64,000 nt of DNA from Rhizobiales bacterium Y(2018) (lineage in GTDB: Bacteria > Pseudomonadota > Alphaproteobacteria > Rhizobiales > Aestuariivirgaceae). The position numbers and the translations under genes were made by a program. Shown in pieces: positions 46,616-56,600 of this stretch (the stretch's first letter is position 1; each line of letters begins with the position of its first letter). Under the pieces are notes generated by a model. The model was not told the DNA's origin and did not search any database. It saw only the letters and a list, made by a program, of their open reading frames with translations. The stretch spans positions 186,001 to 250,000 of the forward strand of contig SCPD01000003.1 in assembly GCA_005502925.1 (NCBI GenBank), given 5' to 3'.

Positions 46616-47563
46616 ATGCGTTGGACCGGAAAAATCCGCTTCCTGTTTCTTGCCCCGGCCGTCATCTGGGTGCTTGCCTTCACGGTCTTCCCGCTCGGCT
46701 ATTCGCTCTATCTGGCTTTCTACAAGATCGAGCAGAAGGTCGAGGTGAAGCGCGAGAAGCAGCCGATGCTCGATGCCGCCGGCCAGCCCGTGCTCGATGA
46801 TGCCGGGCAGCCGCGCACCAAGAATGTCGTCATCAAGGAGCAGGTGAATACCGCCACCTTCATCGGGCTCGACAATTTCAAGCGCATGCTCACCGACACG
46901 CAGGTGCATGAGGCCGTGCGCGTCACGCTGACCTTCGTGCTGATCGCGGTGCCACTCGAATTGGTGCTTGGATTCCTGCTCGCAGTGCTGTTCAACCAGC
47001 ATATATTCGGGCGACCTATATTACGCGCCTTCATGATCCTGCCGATCTTCGCGACGCCGCTGGCGGTCGGCTACACCTTCTTCACCATCTTCTACGAAGT
47101 GGGCGGCCCTCTCGCCTGGACCGGCATCCCCTTCCTGTCCAATCCCACCTGGGCGCTGATGTCGGTCATCATCGTCGATGTCTGGCAGTGGACGCCTTTC
47201 TGCTTCCTCGTCTTCCTGGCGGCGCTGCAGGGCGTGCCGGACGAGCTTTATGAGGCGGCGCGCGTCGATGGCGCCAATGCCTGGGACATGCTCAAGGAAG
47301 TGATGCTGCCGCTGCTCATTCCGACCATCGTCATCGTGCTCTTGCTGCGCATGGCGGAGGCGCTCAAGCTGTTCGACATACCTTTCGCCCTCACCGGCGG
47401 CGGACCGGGTGTCGCCACGCAGCCTTTCTCGATGCTGGCTTTCCGCACGGGCCTGCGCTTCTTCGATCTCGGCTATGCCAGCGCCATGTCCTATGCCTTC
47501 CTGGCCGTCATCATGATCGTCATCACCCTCTTCTTCCGACGCCTGAGAGCAAATTATGGCTGA
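46616..47563 (+). CDS. CUT1 sugar ABC transporter permease, MalF/UgpA-like
   Basis: A 315-residue permease with six predicted helices and the EAA loop (YEAARVDGANAWDMLKEVMLPLL). Between the first and second helices is a periplasmic insert with a duplicated LDAAGQP/LDDAGQP segment (about residues 50-65), which is uncommon in this family. It pairs with the MalG-like subunit whose start overlaps its stop by 8 bases. GAAGGA precedes the ATG. Confidence 0.93.
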   Translation: MRWTGKIRFLFLAPAVIWVLAFTVFPLGYSLYLAFYKIEQKVEVKREKQPMLDAAGQPVLDDAGQPRTKNVVIKEQVNTATFIGLDNFKRMLTDTQVHEAVRVTLTFVLIAVPLELVLGFLLAVLFNQHIFGRPILRAFMILPIFATPLAVGYTFFTIFYEVGGPLAWTGIPFLSNPTWALMSVIIVDVWQWTPFCFLVFLAALQGVPDELYEAARVDGANAWDMLKEVMLPLLIPTIVIVLLLRMAEALKLFDIPFALTGGGPGVATQPFSMLAFRTGLRFFDLGYASAMSYAFLAVIMIVITLFFRRLRANYG

Positions 47564-48416
47564 TCGCGCACCCGGCTCCAGAAACGGTTGGGGCGAAGTC
47601 ACCGCCTCGCTCGTCGCCGTCACCGTGGCGCTGCTTTTCGCCTTCCCGATCTATTGGGCCTTCTCGCAATCCTTGCGCAACCCGATCGACACCTACACGG
47701 TGGCCGGGCTCGGTGTGCCGTGGATCAATTTCACCCCGACCCTCGATAACTGGATCGACCAGCTCGGTACGCCGGAAACCGTCAAGGCCCTCTATAACAG
47801 CACGATCGTCTCGGTGAGCGCGGCGCTTCTCGCTCTGGTGCTCGGCACACCCGCCGCTTATGCGATCGCCCGCTTCCGCTTCGAACGCTGGAAGAACCGC
47901 GACATCACCGTATGGTTCCTGTCGCAGCGCATCCTGCCGCCGGTCGCCACCGTCATCCCTTTCTATCTCACGATGCGCTATCTGGGCCTGCTCGACACCA
48001 AATTCGCGCTCGTTCTGATCAACGCCACCTTCGTGCTGCCCTATGTGGTCGTCATCCTGCGCCAGACCTTCCTCGATCTGCCCGTCGAAATCGAGGAGGC
48101 GGCCCTCATCGACGGCGCCGGCCATTTCGGCGCCTTCTGGCGGGTGGCACTGCCGCTCGCCGCACCATCCATGGCGGCGGCGGGCCTCATCATCTTCGCC
48201 TTGACCTGGAACGAGTTCCTGTTCGCGGTGGCGATCGGGTCGAGCGACGCCATCATGGTGCCCGTGCATATCGCCGGCGCCATCGACACGCGCGGCGTGC
48301 AATTCTGGTTCATGGGCGTGCGCGCCATGACGGCGATCATCCCGCCGCTCATCATCGCGCTGATCGCCCAGCGTTATATCGTGCGCGGCCTGACGCTGGG
48401 CGCGGTGAGAGGTTAG
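47556..48416 (+). CDS. CUT1 sugar ABC transporter permease, MalG/UgpE-like
   Basis: A 286-residue permease with six predicted helices. The EAA loop is EEAALIDGAGHFGAFWRVALPLA, and WFLSQRILPPVATVIPFYL is typical of MalG-type subunits. Its start overlaps the MalF-like gene. The FGGY kinase begins 5 bases after its stop, implying that imported sugar is phosphorylated by that kinase. Confidence 0.93.
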   Translation: MADRAPGSRNGWGEVTASLVAVTVALLFAFPIYWAFSQSLRNPIDTYTVAGLGVPWINFTPTLDNWIDQLGTPETVKALYNSTIVSVSAALLALVLGTPAAYAIARFRFERWKNRDITVWFLSQRILPPVATVIPFYLTMRYLGLLDTKFALVLINATFVLPYVVVILRQTFLDLPVEIEEAALIDGAGHFGAFWRVALPLAAPSMAAAGLIIFALTWNEFLFAVAIGSSDAIMVPVHIAGAIDTRGVQFWFMGVRAMTAIIPPLIIALIAQRYIVRGLTLGAVRG

Positions 48417-48420
48417 GCGC

Positions 48421-49956
48421 TTGGCCTCTCCGCTGCTCGCGAGCCTCGATCTCGGCACCGGGCGCGTGCGTGCCGTGGCGGTCGATCTCAAGGGCCGCAT
48501 CGTGGCGGAGGCCGCCGAGCCGACGCCGACGCATTTCCCGCAATCGGGCTGGGCCGAATATCATCCCCAGGAACTATGGCAGGTTATCCGGCGCGTCCTT
48601 TCGCACCTCGCCGAAACCGCCAAGTCGTTGGGAACTATACAAGGCTTTGCCACCGGCAGCATGGGAGAGGCCGGCGTCCTCATCGACCAGGACGGCCGTG
48701 AGCTCGGTCCCATCATCGCCTGGTATTGCGGACGCACCGTCGCCGACGGCGAGAAGATGCGCGCCACGCTCGGCGATGATTACATCTTCCGGACCAGCGG
48801 CGTCACCGGCTCACCAAGCTTCAGCCTCGCCAAGATCCTGTGGTGGCGCCGCTGTCATCCGGACGTTTTCGCCAAAGCGCGACGCTGGCTCAATATGGCG
48901 GACTGGGTGGCGTTCCGGCTGACCGGGGAGGCGCGCACCGATTACACCCTCGCCTCGCGCACCAATGCCATCGATCTCGGCAAACTCGCCTGGGCCGGCG
49001 ACTTGCTGGGCAAGCTCGATATCGATCCCGATCTCTTCGCGCCGCTCATCGCCAGCGGCGCCGTGGTCGGGCATGTCCATGCCAAGGCCGCGGAGGAGAC
49101 CGGATTGCCGCTCGGTCTTCCCGTTTCGGGCGGCGGGCATGATCACGTCATCAGCACGGTCGCCGCCGATACGACGGCGACCGGCATCCTGCTCGACAGC
49201 ATGGGCACGGCGGAGGGCCTCATCCTCGCCAATGACCGGCCGATCTTCGAGGATGCCTTGCGCCGCGGCGGCAACCAGCAAAGCGCGCTTTATCTCGACA
49301 GCCCCCGCTACAAGCTGATGTGCGGGCTCACGACGTCGGGCGGTGCCATCGAGTGGTTCCGCCGCCAGGTGGGCGGGACCAGCTATGAGAGCCTGATCGC
49401 CGAAGCCGGGAAGCTGCCGCCCGGCAGCAACGGCCTGTGCTTCCTGCCGCAACTGCGCGGTGGTGACCAGCCCTACCCCAATCCGCATGCCCGCGGCGTC
49501 TTCATCGGCATCACCGGCGACGCGTCGCCCGGCGCCCTGTTCCGCAGCGTGCTGGAAGGCCTTTGCCTCTCGACCCGTCTCGGTTTCGATCACTTAAGCG
49601 CGATCAAGGGCGTCACTCCGATCAGCCGCATCCGCATCATCGGCGGCGGCACGCGCAACGACCTCATGATGAAGATCAAGGCCAGCGTCTATGGAAGGCC
49701 GCTCGAAGTGACCCCCTTGAGCGAGGCCACCTGCCTCAGCGCCGCGATTTTGGGCGGGCTCGGCGCCGGCGTCTTCAGCTCCATCGCCGAAGCGCAAGAG
49801 CGGATGGCCGAGGGACTGGGCACAGCGCGCCTCGTCGAGCCCGATCCGCATTGGGCGGCGCGTTATGACGAGCTCTATCACACCGTCTATGCGCAATTGC
49901 CGTTAGCATTGGGTCCGAGCCATGATGCGCTCGCCCGCTTCCGCGCTGGCGCATAA
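48421..49956 (+). CDS. FGGY-family carbohydrate kinase
   Basis: A 511-residue two-domain kinase. The N-terminal phosphate loop is LASLDLGTGRVRAVAVD, WAEYHPQELWQ follows, and the catalytic Asp lies in SGGGHDHVIST. The C-terminal domain has SMGTAEGLIL and IIGGGTRNDLMMKIKASVYG, the second FGGY signature. It differs clearly from the xylB at 40.0-41.5 kb. It probably phosphorylates the imported sugar or polyol. The start is a TTG at 48421, five bases after the permease. The TTG is accepted because homology begins immediately. Confidence 0.88.
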   Translation: MASPLLASLDLGTGRVRAVAVDLKGRIVAEAAEPTPTHFPQSGWAEYHPQELWQVIRRVLSHLAETAKSLGTIQGFATGSMGEAGVLIDQDGRELGPIIAWYCGRTVADGEKMRATLGDDYIFRTSGVTGSPSFSLAKILWWRRCHPDVFAKARRWLNMADWVAFRLTGEARTDYTLASRTNAIDLGKLAWAGDLLGKLDIDPDLFAPLIASGAVVGHVHAKAAEETGLPLGLPVSGGGHDHVISTVAADTTATGILLDSMGTAEGLILANDRPIFEDALRRGGNQQSALYLDSPRYKLMCGLTTSGGAIEWFRRQVGGTSYESLIAEAGKLPPGSNGLCFLPQLRGGDQPYPNPHARGVFIGITGDASPGALFRSVLEGLCLSTRLGFDHLSAIKGVTPISRIRIIGGGTRNDLMMKIKASVYGRPLEVTPLSEATCLSAAILGGLGAGVFSSIAEAQERMAEGLGTARLVEPDPHWAARYDELYHTVYAQLPLALGPSHDALARFRAGA

Positions 49957-49983
49957 AAAGACGCCGGACCTTTCGATCCGGCG
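49956..49983 (-). terminator. Rho-independent terminator for the aldolase gene
   Basis: Read on the minus strand, CGCCGGA-TCGAAAGG-TCCGGCG is followed by TCTTTTTA. The hairpin plus T-run, about 35 bases after the aldolase stop, is a standard terminator. It also sits just after the convergent kinase stop. Confidence 0.8.
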
Positions 49984-50016
49984 CAGTCCAGGGAGTAACA
50001 CTCTTCTATTCGGTTC

Positions 50017-51066
50017 TCAGGCTGCCTTGAGCATGCCCTTCTTGAGCGGTTCCTCGGTGATGACGCGGTCTTCGTCGAGCGAGCGGAATGGCTTGAGACC
50101 GAGCTTCTGCAATTCGCCGTGATAGGCGCGCACCGCCTCTTCGGGACTGATCGCGCCGTCGGTGACTTTGCGCATGAAGGTGAGAAGCGTCAGGGGCGCC
50201 TCGGCCTGGTTGATCTTGCGGCCGAACAGCGCCACGCGGGCGCCGTAGCGTTCCGCCTGGTGCAGAAGCTCGAAGGTGTCGCGATTGGTGCCGCCGCCGC
50301 CGCCCAGAATGCCGATGACGAGGCTCGGATCATAGGCCGCCAGCTCCTCCAGCGCCTTGGGACCGTTATAGACGATCTTCAGGAATTGCGGACGGTCGGC
50401 CTTCATGACGCCGGCGAGGCAGCGCAGGAGGCTGTCATTGATAAATTCGCCGAGATGCTCGCGCTCCATATTGTGCGGCGTATTCGGATTGAACACTTCG
50501 AGGAAATATTTGAAGCCGTTGAGGGCGGCCTCCGCGCGGAAATCGCGGAAGGCTTCCATGGTGCGCAGATCGGCCTCGAGATCGTTCATCATGGTGATGG
50601 AGTAGAGGCCGAGATCGGTGCCGTAGATCTTCTTGGCGCCCGGTGCTTTCAATGGGGCCGCCGCGTTGTACATCACACGCGGCAGGCTCGCGGTGCGGAA
50701 GGGACGCGAAGCGAGCTTCGGATAGACGCCATGGCGCACCAGGCCCCAGCAATCCGTCGTGTCATTGGCACGGATCACCGGCTTGACCTTGCTCTTCTTG
50801 AACACGCCGCGCTCATGCAGCAATTCGAGATTGGAGGCCGAAACCAGCATGACGTCGACGATGCCCTGCTTCACCACCGCCGCGATGTCGTCGAGATATT
50901 CGGCGCGGGTCTTGCCGCGCAGCCGGGTGCCGTCGGGCGCGCGCTTCGGCGCAGCGCCGAGCACGCCGGCGCCCATATCGCCATCCTTGGCGTCGGCGAT
51001 GATGAAATCCGACCGCTTGTATTTGCCGGCCCGGATCCGTGCCAGCTTCTCGTCCAATTTGGTCAT
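50017..51066 (-). CDS. Class I (DhnA/LsrF-type) aldolase
   Basis: A 349-residue TIM-barrel protein of the DeoC/FbaB/LsrF group. IADAKDGDMGAG near the N-terminus, VDVMLVSASNLELL, YFLEVFNPNTPHNM and the Schiff-base lysine Lys230 in PQFLKIVYNG lead to a glycine-rich phosphate-binding loop (IGILGGGGGTNRD). It should cleave or form a phosphorylated ketose or keto compound. It is longer than DhnA (about 260-290) and its exact substrate is unknown. AGGAGA lies before the ATG at 51066. It is divergent from the ADP-dependent-type kinase, so the two may act in sequence: second phosphorylation, then aldol cleavage. Confidence 0.75.
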   Translation of the reverse strand: MTKLDEKLARIRAGKYKRSDFIIADAKDGDMGAGVLGAAPKRAPDGTRLRGKTRAEYLDDIAAVVKQGIVDVMLVSASNLELLHERGVFKKSKVKPVIRANDTTDCWGLVRHGVYPKLASRPFRTASLPRVMYNAAAPLKAPGAKKIYGTDLGLYSITMMNDLEADLRTMEAFRDFRAEAALNGFKYFLEVFNPNTPHNMEREHLGEFINDSLLRCLAGVMKADRPQFLKIVYNGPKALEELAAYDPSLVIGILGGGGGTNRDTFELLHQAERYGARVALFGRKINQAEAPLTLLTFMRKVTDGAISPEEAVRAYHGELQKLGLKPFRSLDEDRVITEEPLKKGMLKAA

Positions 51067-51226
51067 GACCTGTCTCCTGAGCTGATGGGAGGTTTCCTAT
51101 CATTCGCGCCATAAATGAGCAATAACTATCAATATCTACCAACAAAGATCGAATAAAATTTCTCAACCGTCTGATTATTATAGATAAATCTAAATACTCG
51201 ATCGTTCCAAAGTCTCTCAAATTCGA

Positions 51227-51256
51227 TTGACAGAAACAGGCATCTGGCTCCTTATG
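51227..51256 (+). promoter_or_regulatory. Candidate promoter for the ADP-dependent-type kinase and deoR genes
   Basis: TTGACA at 51227-51232, an 18-base spacer and CTTATG at 51251-51256 lie about 20 bases before the kinase start, in an AT-rich 209-base divergent gap. The -35 is consensus and the -10 is weak. Confidence 0.4.
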
Positions 51257-51275
51257 CGTTCCAATGAGAGGAATC

Positions 51276-52538
51276 ATGACCCTGAACGCGGATTGGGCCG
51301 GCCTTTATCGTGATCTCATCGCCGATATCCCGCGTATCGCCGGCGCGGCACCGCTGATGCTGTTCGGCCTCAGCGCCTGTGTCGATGCCCGCATTCTCGC
51401 CCATGAGCTGAAGCCCCTGTTTCGCCCAAGTGCCCCTGCCGAAGCGCAAGCCTTTGGAAAACTGATCAAGGAACGCGCAGCTGCCGGCATTGGCGGCGAG
51501 GTGCGGATCGATTGGCCGGAGGGTCCCGGCTGGCTCGCCGGGCATGTGCCGATCGCTTACGCGCTCGGCGGCACCGGCCCGCAGGCCGCATGGTCGCTCG
51601 CCGCGATCGGCGCGCCTGCGCTGATCGCGCTCGAAGACCGCAGTGCCCATAAGCTCGGCCAGGTGCATCCCGACATTCTCATCGCCGAGAACGGCAAGGC
51701 TGTCCGCGCCGCCGAGGTCATCGCACGCGGGCCACGGCAGCCGGAAATCTTCATCATCGAATATACCGCCGGGCAAGCCATCGATGATGTGACACCCAAA
51801 CGCTCGTCGCGCATCATCGTGCGCTTCCATGATCCGGGCCTCGAACATGATGCGCAGTTCGATGCGCTCAGCGTGGCACTCGCGCACAAGGCCGGCGCCG
51901 GCCTCATCTCCGGCTTCAACAGCATCCCTTACGAGCTGATCGATTCAGAAGTCGCACCCGTCACACGCATGCTGGCGAAATGGCGCGAAGCGGGCGTTGC
52001 CCCGATCCATCTCGAGCTTGCCGGCTATGACACACCGCGGCAGCGCGACCGGGTGATCGACAGGCTCACAGGCTCCATCACCTCCATCGGCATGAGCCAT
52101 TCGGAATTCCTGCCGCTGATGCCCGGCAGCGCCGATCTGGCGCGCGACATGTGCGCTCTGGGCGACAGGCTCGGCCTCGAGCGTATCTGCGTCCATGCCG
52201 ATCACTGGGCCGCCGCGGCGACGCGCGGCGATGCGGAGACGGAACGTCAGGCGTTGATGATGGGATGCCTGCTCGCCGGCACGCGCGCCTCAGTCGGTAT
52301 TCCTGCTTATCCCAAGGGTATCGATGCGCGCGCGACCTTCGCCACGCCGCCGCTTCCTACCGTGACTCGAAACGTCGACTGGTCGGTCGTCGCCTGCGCC
52401 TCGCCCTATCTCGAACATCCGGGCGGCACGGTGGGCCTCGGCGACAGCTTCACCGGCGGCTGTCTCCTGATGCTCGGTTCGGCCCACTCCAGAATTTCAG
52501 CAAGGATACCTCATGGAGAGCACGTCAAAGCGGGTTGA
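51276..52538 (+). CDS. Kinase of the ADP-dependent phosphofructokinase/glucokinase family
   Basis: A 420-residue ribokinase-fold protein. Residues 98-101 are a GGTG substrate loop, FHDPGLEHDAQF lies at 184-195, and HLELAGYD at 245-252 with SIGMSHSEF at 270-278 matches the HxEFAS and SxGMNExEL blocks of ADP-dependent kinases, with His replacing the usual Asn. The catalytic GLGD is at 387-390 (Asp390). Known members in archaea and animals phosphorylate glucose or fructose 6-phosphate using ADP. The nucleotide used here is not provable from sequence. GAGAGGA sets the ATG at 51276. The deoR gene start overlaps its end by 26 bases. Confidence 0.8.
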   Translation: MTLNADWAGLYRDLIADIPRIAGAAPLMLFGLSACVDARILAHELKPLFRPSAPAEAQAFGKLIKERAAAGIGGEVRIDWPEGPGWLAGHVPIAYALGGTGPQAAWSLAAIGAPALIALEDRSAHKLGQVHPDILIAENGKAVRAAEVIARGPRQPEIFIIEYTAGQAIDDVTPKRSSRIIVRFHDPGLEHDAQFDALSVALAHKAGAGLISGFNSIPYELIDSEVAPVTRMLAKWREAGVAPIHLELAGYDTPRQRDRVIDRLTGSITSIGMSHSEFLPLMPGSADLARDMCALGDRLGLERICVHADHWAAAATRGDAETERQALMMGCLLAGTRASVGIPAYPKGIDARATFATPPLPTVTRNVDWSVVACASPYLEHPGGTVGLGDSFTGGCLLMLGSAHSRISARIPHGEHVKAG

Positions 52539-53313
52539 GATCATGCCGGCCAAGCGCCGCGCCATGATCCTCGAACGCCTGCGCAAGGATGGCGCCGCCT
52601 CGATCCTCGATCTCGCCGATGAGATCGGGGCCTCGGCCTCGACCATCCGCCGTGATCTGGAGCAGCTGACCGAAGGCGGCTATCTGGAGCGCACGCATGG
52701 CGGCGCCCTGCTGGTGCCGCCGCTGCAGGCGACCTTCGAGCACGAAGCCTCGCTCAATGCCGAGCTGCAGCATCCGCAGAAGCGCGCCATCGGCATGCTC
52801 GCCGCGCAGCGCATCAATCCGCGCGAAAGTGTCATCTTCGATACAGGATCGACCGTGCTCGAAGCCGTGCGGGCGACGGTCGAACGCCAGATCCCCTTGA
52901 CCGCGGTGACCAACAGCCTCGAGACCGCCAGCCTCTGCGCCACCTGCCCCGGCTGGCGGGTGATCGTGCCGGGGGGCACCGTGCGTGCGGGCTCGCAGAT
53001 GATGGTGGGCGATCCCGGCAAGGACTTCCTCGCGACGATCCACGCTGATCTGTGCCTGGTCGGCGCCTATGCCGTCACCGGCCGGCTCCTCACCGATGCC
53101 TCGCTCGAAGTCGCCTCGCTCAAGCGGGCGATGATCCGGTCGGCCCGCCGCATCATCCTGCTGGTCGATTCAACGAAATTCACCGCGCCGGCCTTCTCCG
53201 CCTTCTGCGACATTTCGGCGATCTCGGAGATCATCACCGATGACGGGATCAGCGCCGAGCAGCTCGCCGCTCTGCGCGCCTTCGACGTCAAGGTGACCAT
53301 CGCCACGGTCTGA
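52513..53313 (+). CDS. DeoR-family sugar-responsive repressor
   Basis: A 266-residue regulator of usual length. The N-terminal helix-turn-helix reads ILERLRKDGAASILDLADEIGASASTIRRDLEQLTEGGYLERTHGGALL, the DeoR signature. The C-terminal DeoRC sugar-phosphate sensor domain has VIFDTGSTVLEAVRA and VDSTKFTAPAFSAFCDISAISEIITDDG. It probably senses a phosphorylated sugar made by the kinases nearby and controls this locus. It starts inside the kinase gene, so translation is coupled. Its end is 2 bases from the convergent tail-module gene. Confidence 0.92.
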   Translation: MESTSKRVEIMPAKRRAMILERLRKDGAASILDLADEIGASASTIRRDLEQLTEGGYLERTHGGALLVPPLQATFEHEASLNAELQHPQKRAIGMLAAQRINPRESVIFDTGSTVLEAVRATVERQIPLTAVTNSLETASLCATCPGWRVIVPGGTVRAGSQMMVGDPGKDFLATIHADLCLVGAYAVTGRLLTDASLEVASLKRAMIRSARRIILLVDSTKFTAPAFSAFCDISAISEIITDDGISAEQLAALRAFDVKVTIATV

Positions 53314-53315
53314 CC

Positions 53316-53630
53316 CTACTGCTTCTTCTTCGGCTTCGCGGCGGCGCGCTTGGGCGTGACGGCGCGCAATGGCGGCGGCGTCGTCGGTTTGACGCCGGAA
53401 ATGCCGTCCAGCTCCGCCTTCTCCTGCGCGATGGCGCTGTCATAGGCGGCGATCGCCTTCTCGCGCCGGAACGACAGCGCGTCGATACGGGCCTTGAGAT
53501 CGGCGATGCGTTGCTGGCGCTGCGTTTCGGGCAAGGCGAGTGCGGCCGCATCGACCTTGTCGAGCAGCGGCTGCTTCACCAGCTGCTCCAGCCATGCCGC
53601 GTTTTCCTTGAGGAGTTTGTCGAGAGTCAT
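53316..53630 (-). CDS. Small coiled-coil protein of the tail-like locus
   Basis: A 104-residue protein not recognised by name. Residues 1-75 are heptad-rich and charged (LKARIDALSFRREKAIAAYDSAIAQEKAEL), predicted to form a coiled coil. The end is proline- and lysine-rich (TPPPLRAVTPKRAAAKPKKKQ). It is the last gene of the tail-like transcript, 14 bases after the beta-helix gene. A chaperone, adaptor or fibre-associated role is possible, but there is no direct evidence. Confidence 0.6.
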   Translation of the reverse strand: MTLDKLLKENAAWLEQLVKQPLLDKVDAAALALPETQRQQRIADLKARIDALSFRREKAIAAYDSAIAQEKAELDGISGVKPTTPPPLRAVTPKRAAAKPKKKQ

Positions 53631-53644
53631 CGAAAGGCCTTTCT

Positions 53645-56600
53645 CTAATTGAGGACAATATTGGGCGTGGCGGGCGGCGTAAAGTTGATGGCGTCCCCCG
53701 CTATGACGTTGCCGGTGAATGTTCCGGGCATGTTGTTGAAGTTCACCGACGGGAAGAACCGCACGGTGGACTTGATCTGATTGCCGAGCACGGCCGCGGC
53801 GCGCCCGACCAGCCACACGGTCGCCGCCCGTCTCGGCTCCGCATTCGGCGAGGCAAAGTGCCAGCAATGATTATTGCTGAAAGCCACGCGCTCGAAGCGG
53901 ACGATGGTGCGGTCGTTGATCCGCATTTCGCGCAACTCGACCAAGGCGGAGCGGCCGGTGCCGATGAAGCGGTTGCCCAGGATATGGGCAGCAAAGCCGA
54001 GCGCGATGATATCGGCGTTGACCCAGATCTCCAGGGCGCCGCGCATGATGAGCGCGCGGTCCTCCCGCGTGACGCTGCGCGCGCCGGCATTGCCATAGGT
54101 GACCTGATTGCCCTCGACACGCGCCTCGAGCACCAGATCGCCCATGATGCCGTAATCGACCTTCGACCGCGCCTGCGCGGTGCCGTCGCTGCCCGAGTTG
54201 AACACCTCATTCTCCGAGATGTTGGCTTCACCCACGATGGAATAGCAGCCGATCGAGAAAGCGAGATCGGACATCTGGCTGGCGCAGCGCGCCAGCCGGT
54301 TCCCGATGATGTCGAGCCGCTCGGCGATCGAATAGGCATAAACGCCCCAGAAATCGAGCGGATCCATCCGGTTGCCGGCGACCTGCGGCGCCGTCTCGCC
54401 GATCAGCGTGATGCCGAACCCGCCGGCGCGGCAATCATTGCCCGACAGGCGATTGCGCCTGCCGTTGCTCAGGACGATCGCCGCATTGGCGCCACCGATC
54501 CGGTTGCCCGATATCTCCGCCCCGTCGATACGCGTGGCAGTGAGACCAAAACCCAGCCGGCCGGCCGCCAGAGCGTCGATCACATTGCCATTGATGACGA
54601 GACGCGAGGCGTCGATGCAGGCGATGCCATGCTGCAGGCCGGCCAGTGTATTGTTGGCGACGATGCCGGCGAGGACAGGTTTGGGCGCATCCGTCCCGAC
54701 GCCGCCGATCTGCACGGCGACCGGCCCCTGGTTGTTCCGCTCCTTCAGCCGCGCGATCACGGTGTTCCCGCTGACCTCGCAGAACGAGCCGGCGATACGG
54801 ATGCCGATATAGGTCGGATCGGCATATTGGATGCGGTTGCCGGCGATGCGGCAACCATCGGCTGCGACATCGATCGCCGCCGAGCGGAAATTCGCCGGAC
54901 CTTCCGGATTGGAGGGACACAAGACGAAATTATCGGTCACCAAAGAGAGATCCGCCAAGGAATCCGCCTCATCGAAGGGACGGTCATTGACGATGATGCC
55001 GAAGGAGGCGCCCGACACCCAGTTGCGGGTAATGCGGCAGGCGAAGGCCGACTCCATATAGGCGATGCCGAAGACCGCGATGTCGCGGCCGGAATTCTCG
55101 ACGATATTCCCATCGGCCTCGAAGACTTCGCAGCGCTCGCGCACCAACATACCGCCGCCCAGATTGGCGAAACGCGACGAGAGGACGCTCAGATGATCGC
55201 TGGTCTGCGCGACCAGTCCGATGAAGGTACGGTTTTCCTTGGCCGTGACGCCGCAATGGGAAATGCGCACGCGCGACGCCCTGATAACGGTGATGACGCC
55301 GGCCCCGTCGGCGCCGGCGGAGCCTGCTTCGAAGTCGATGCCGAGGACATCGACGCCCTCGATGCGCTCGCGCCCGCCGCCGATGATGAGAACGGGTCCA
55401 TCGGCCGCCGAACGAACGGTCGTTCCCGGGCTTTCCGCCTTGAGCACGATGCTGCCCCGCGTGATGCGCAAGGGGGCACGGGCGACATGATCTCCGGTCT
55501 TGAGGCAGACGCAACCGCCCTGCGGCGGCAGAGCGTCGATCCCGGCCTGGATGTCTTCGCCCGGCCGGACGATGATCGTGCAGCAGCAATCGCCCGCCCC
55601 CTGCTGCGGCGGTGGCGGCCGGCAGTCGCTGATGACGGGCGCCGCTGTCCCGAGCCCGCTGATCGCGGCGACCTGCACATAATGATGGCGGATGCCGCGC
55701 GGCGGCGCGTTGACGAGCTCCTCGATCGTCGCCGTCGCGGTGCGCGCCCAGAACACCCAGTAATCGCCGGTGCGGAAAGAACCACCAGCGGGATCGGCCG
55801 AGAAGTCGATCTCGATGCCGTCTTCGATGGCGATGGGTCCGGCTGCGGTCAGGATCAGACCGTCGGCATCGATCGTGTTACTGCTGGCGGTCTGATCCCA
55901 GCGCTGCACTCTCGTATGACGGCCGGCGATCTCCGCCGTGGTGGCGCCAAAGGGCCGTGTCGCGGGCCGCGGCAAGGCCCGGTCGAGCACGATCCGGCGA
56001 TTGGTCTCGTCGATATCGACGATGAGCGCCATATCGCCGCTTTCGCCGGCGAGCTCGCGGTGATCATCGGTCACGCTCACCCAATCGCCCGCGCGGAAGC
56101 GCAGGAAGGCGTCGCGGCCGATGCGGTTGACGGTGAGTGTCGTCTGCGTGCCGCTGACCGCGATCTCGCGCACTGCCGAGACGATCGAGCCATTGTCGCG
56201 CGACCATTTGAACCGCGCCGTGCCGAGTGCCCCGCCTTGCTGTATCTCCACGCGATAAAGCCGGTTCTCAAGCCCACGATAACCGGAGGCCGGCGGCAGA
56301 ATGCAGGGATCATCGGGCGCCGGTGGTGCTATCGCCCGGCTGGTCAGGCGTCCGGCGGAAGGCGGATCACCCACCGGCATGCCGCAGGCGGCGGCCCGTC
56401 TCGGATCGACACGCAACTGCCAGACGGTTTGCCGGCGCGTGGTCGTATCGGCGCCGCCGAGCGCCGGATCGAGCAGTCCGCCGTCCTCGATATAGGTGAC
56501 CTCGCGCTCCCACACATCGAGATAGACGACGGCGTCGCCCGAGGCCGGCAGCGTCAAAGGCGGGTGGAAGGGCTGGTTACGATAAGTGGCGCCGTCCTCG

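Noticed and set aside
44936-47002. A 688-codon reverse frame across the binding-protein and permease genes
   Set aside because: It spans two well-identified genes and their intercistronic hairpin, so it is an antisense artefact of high GC.
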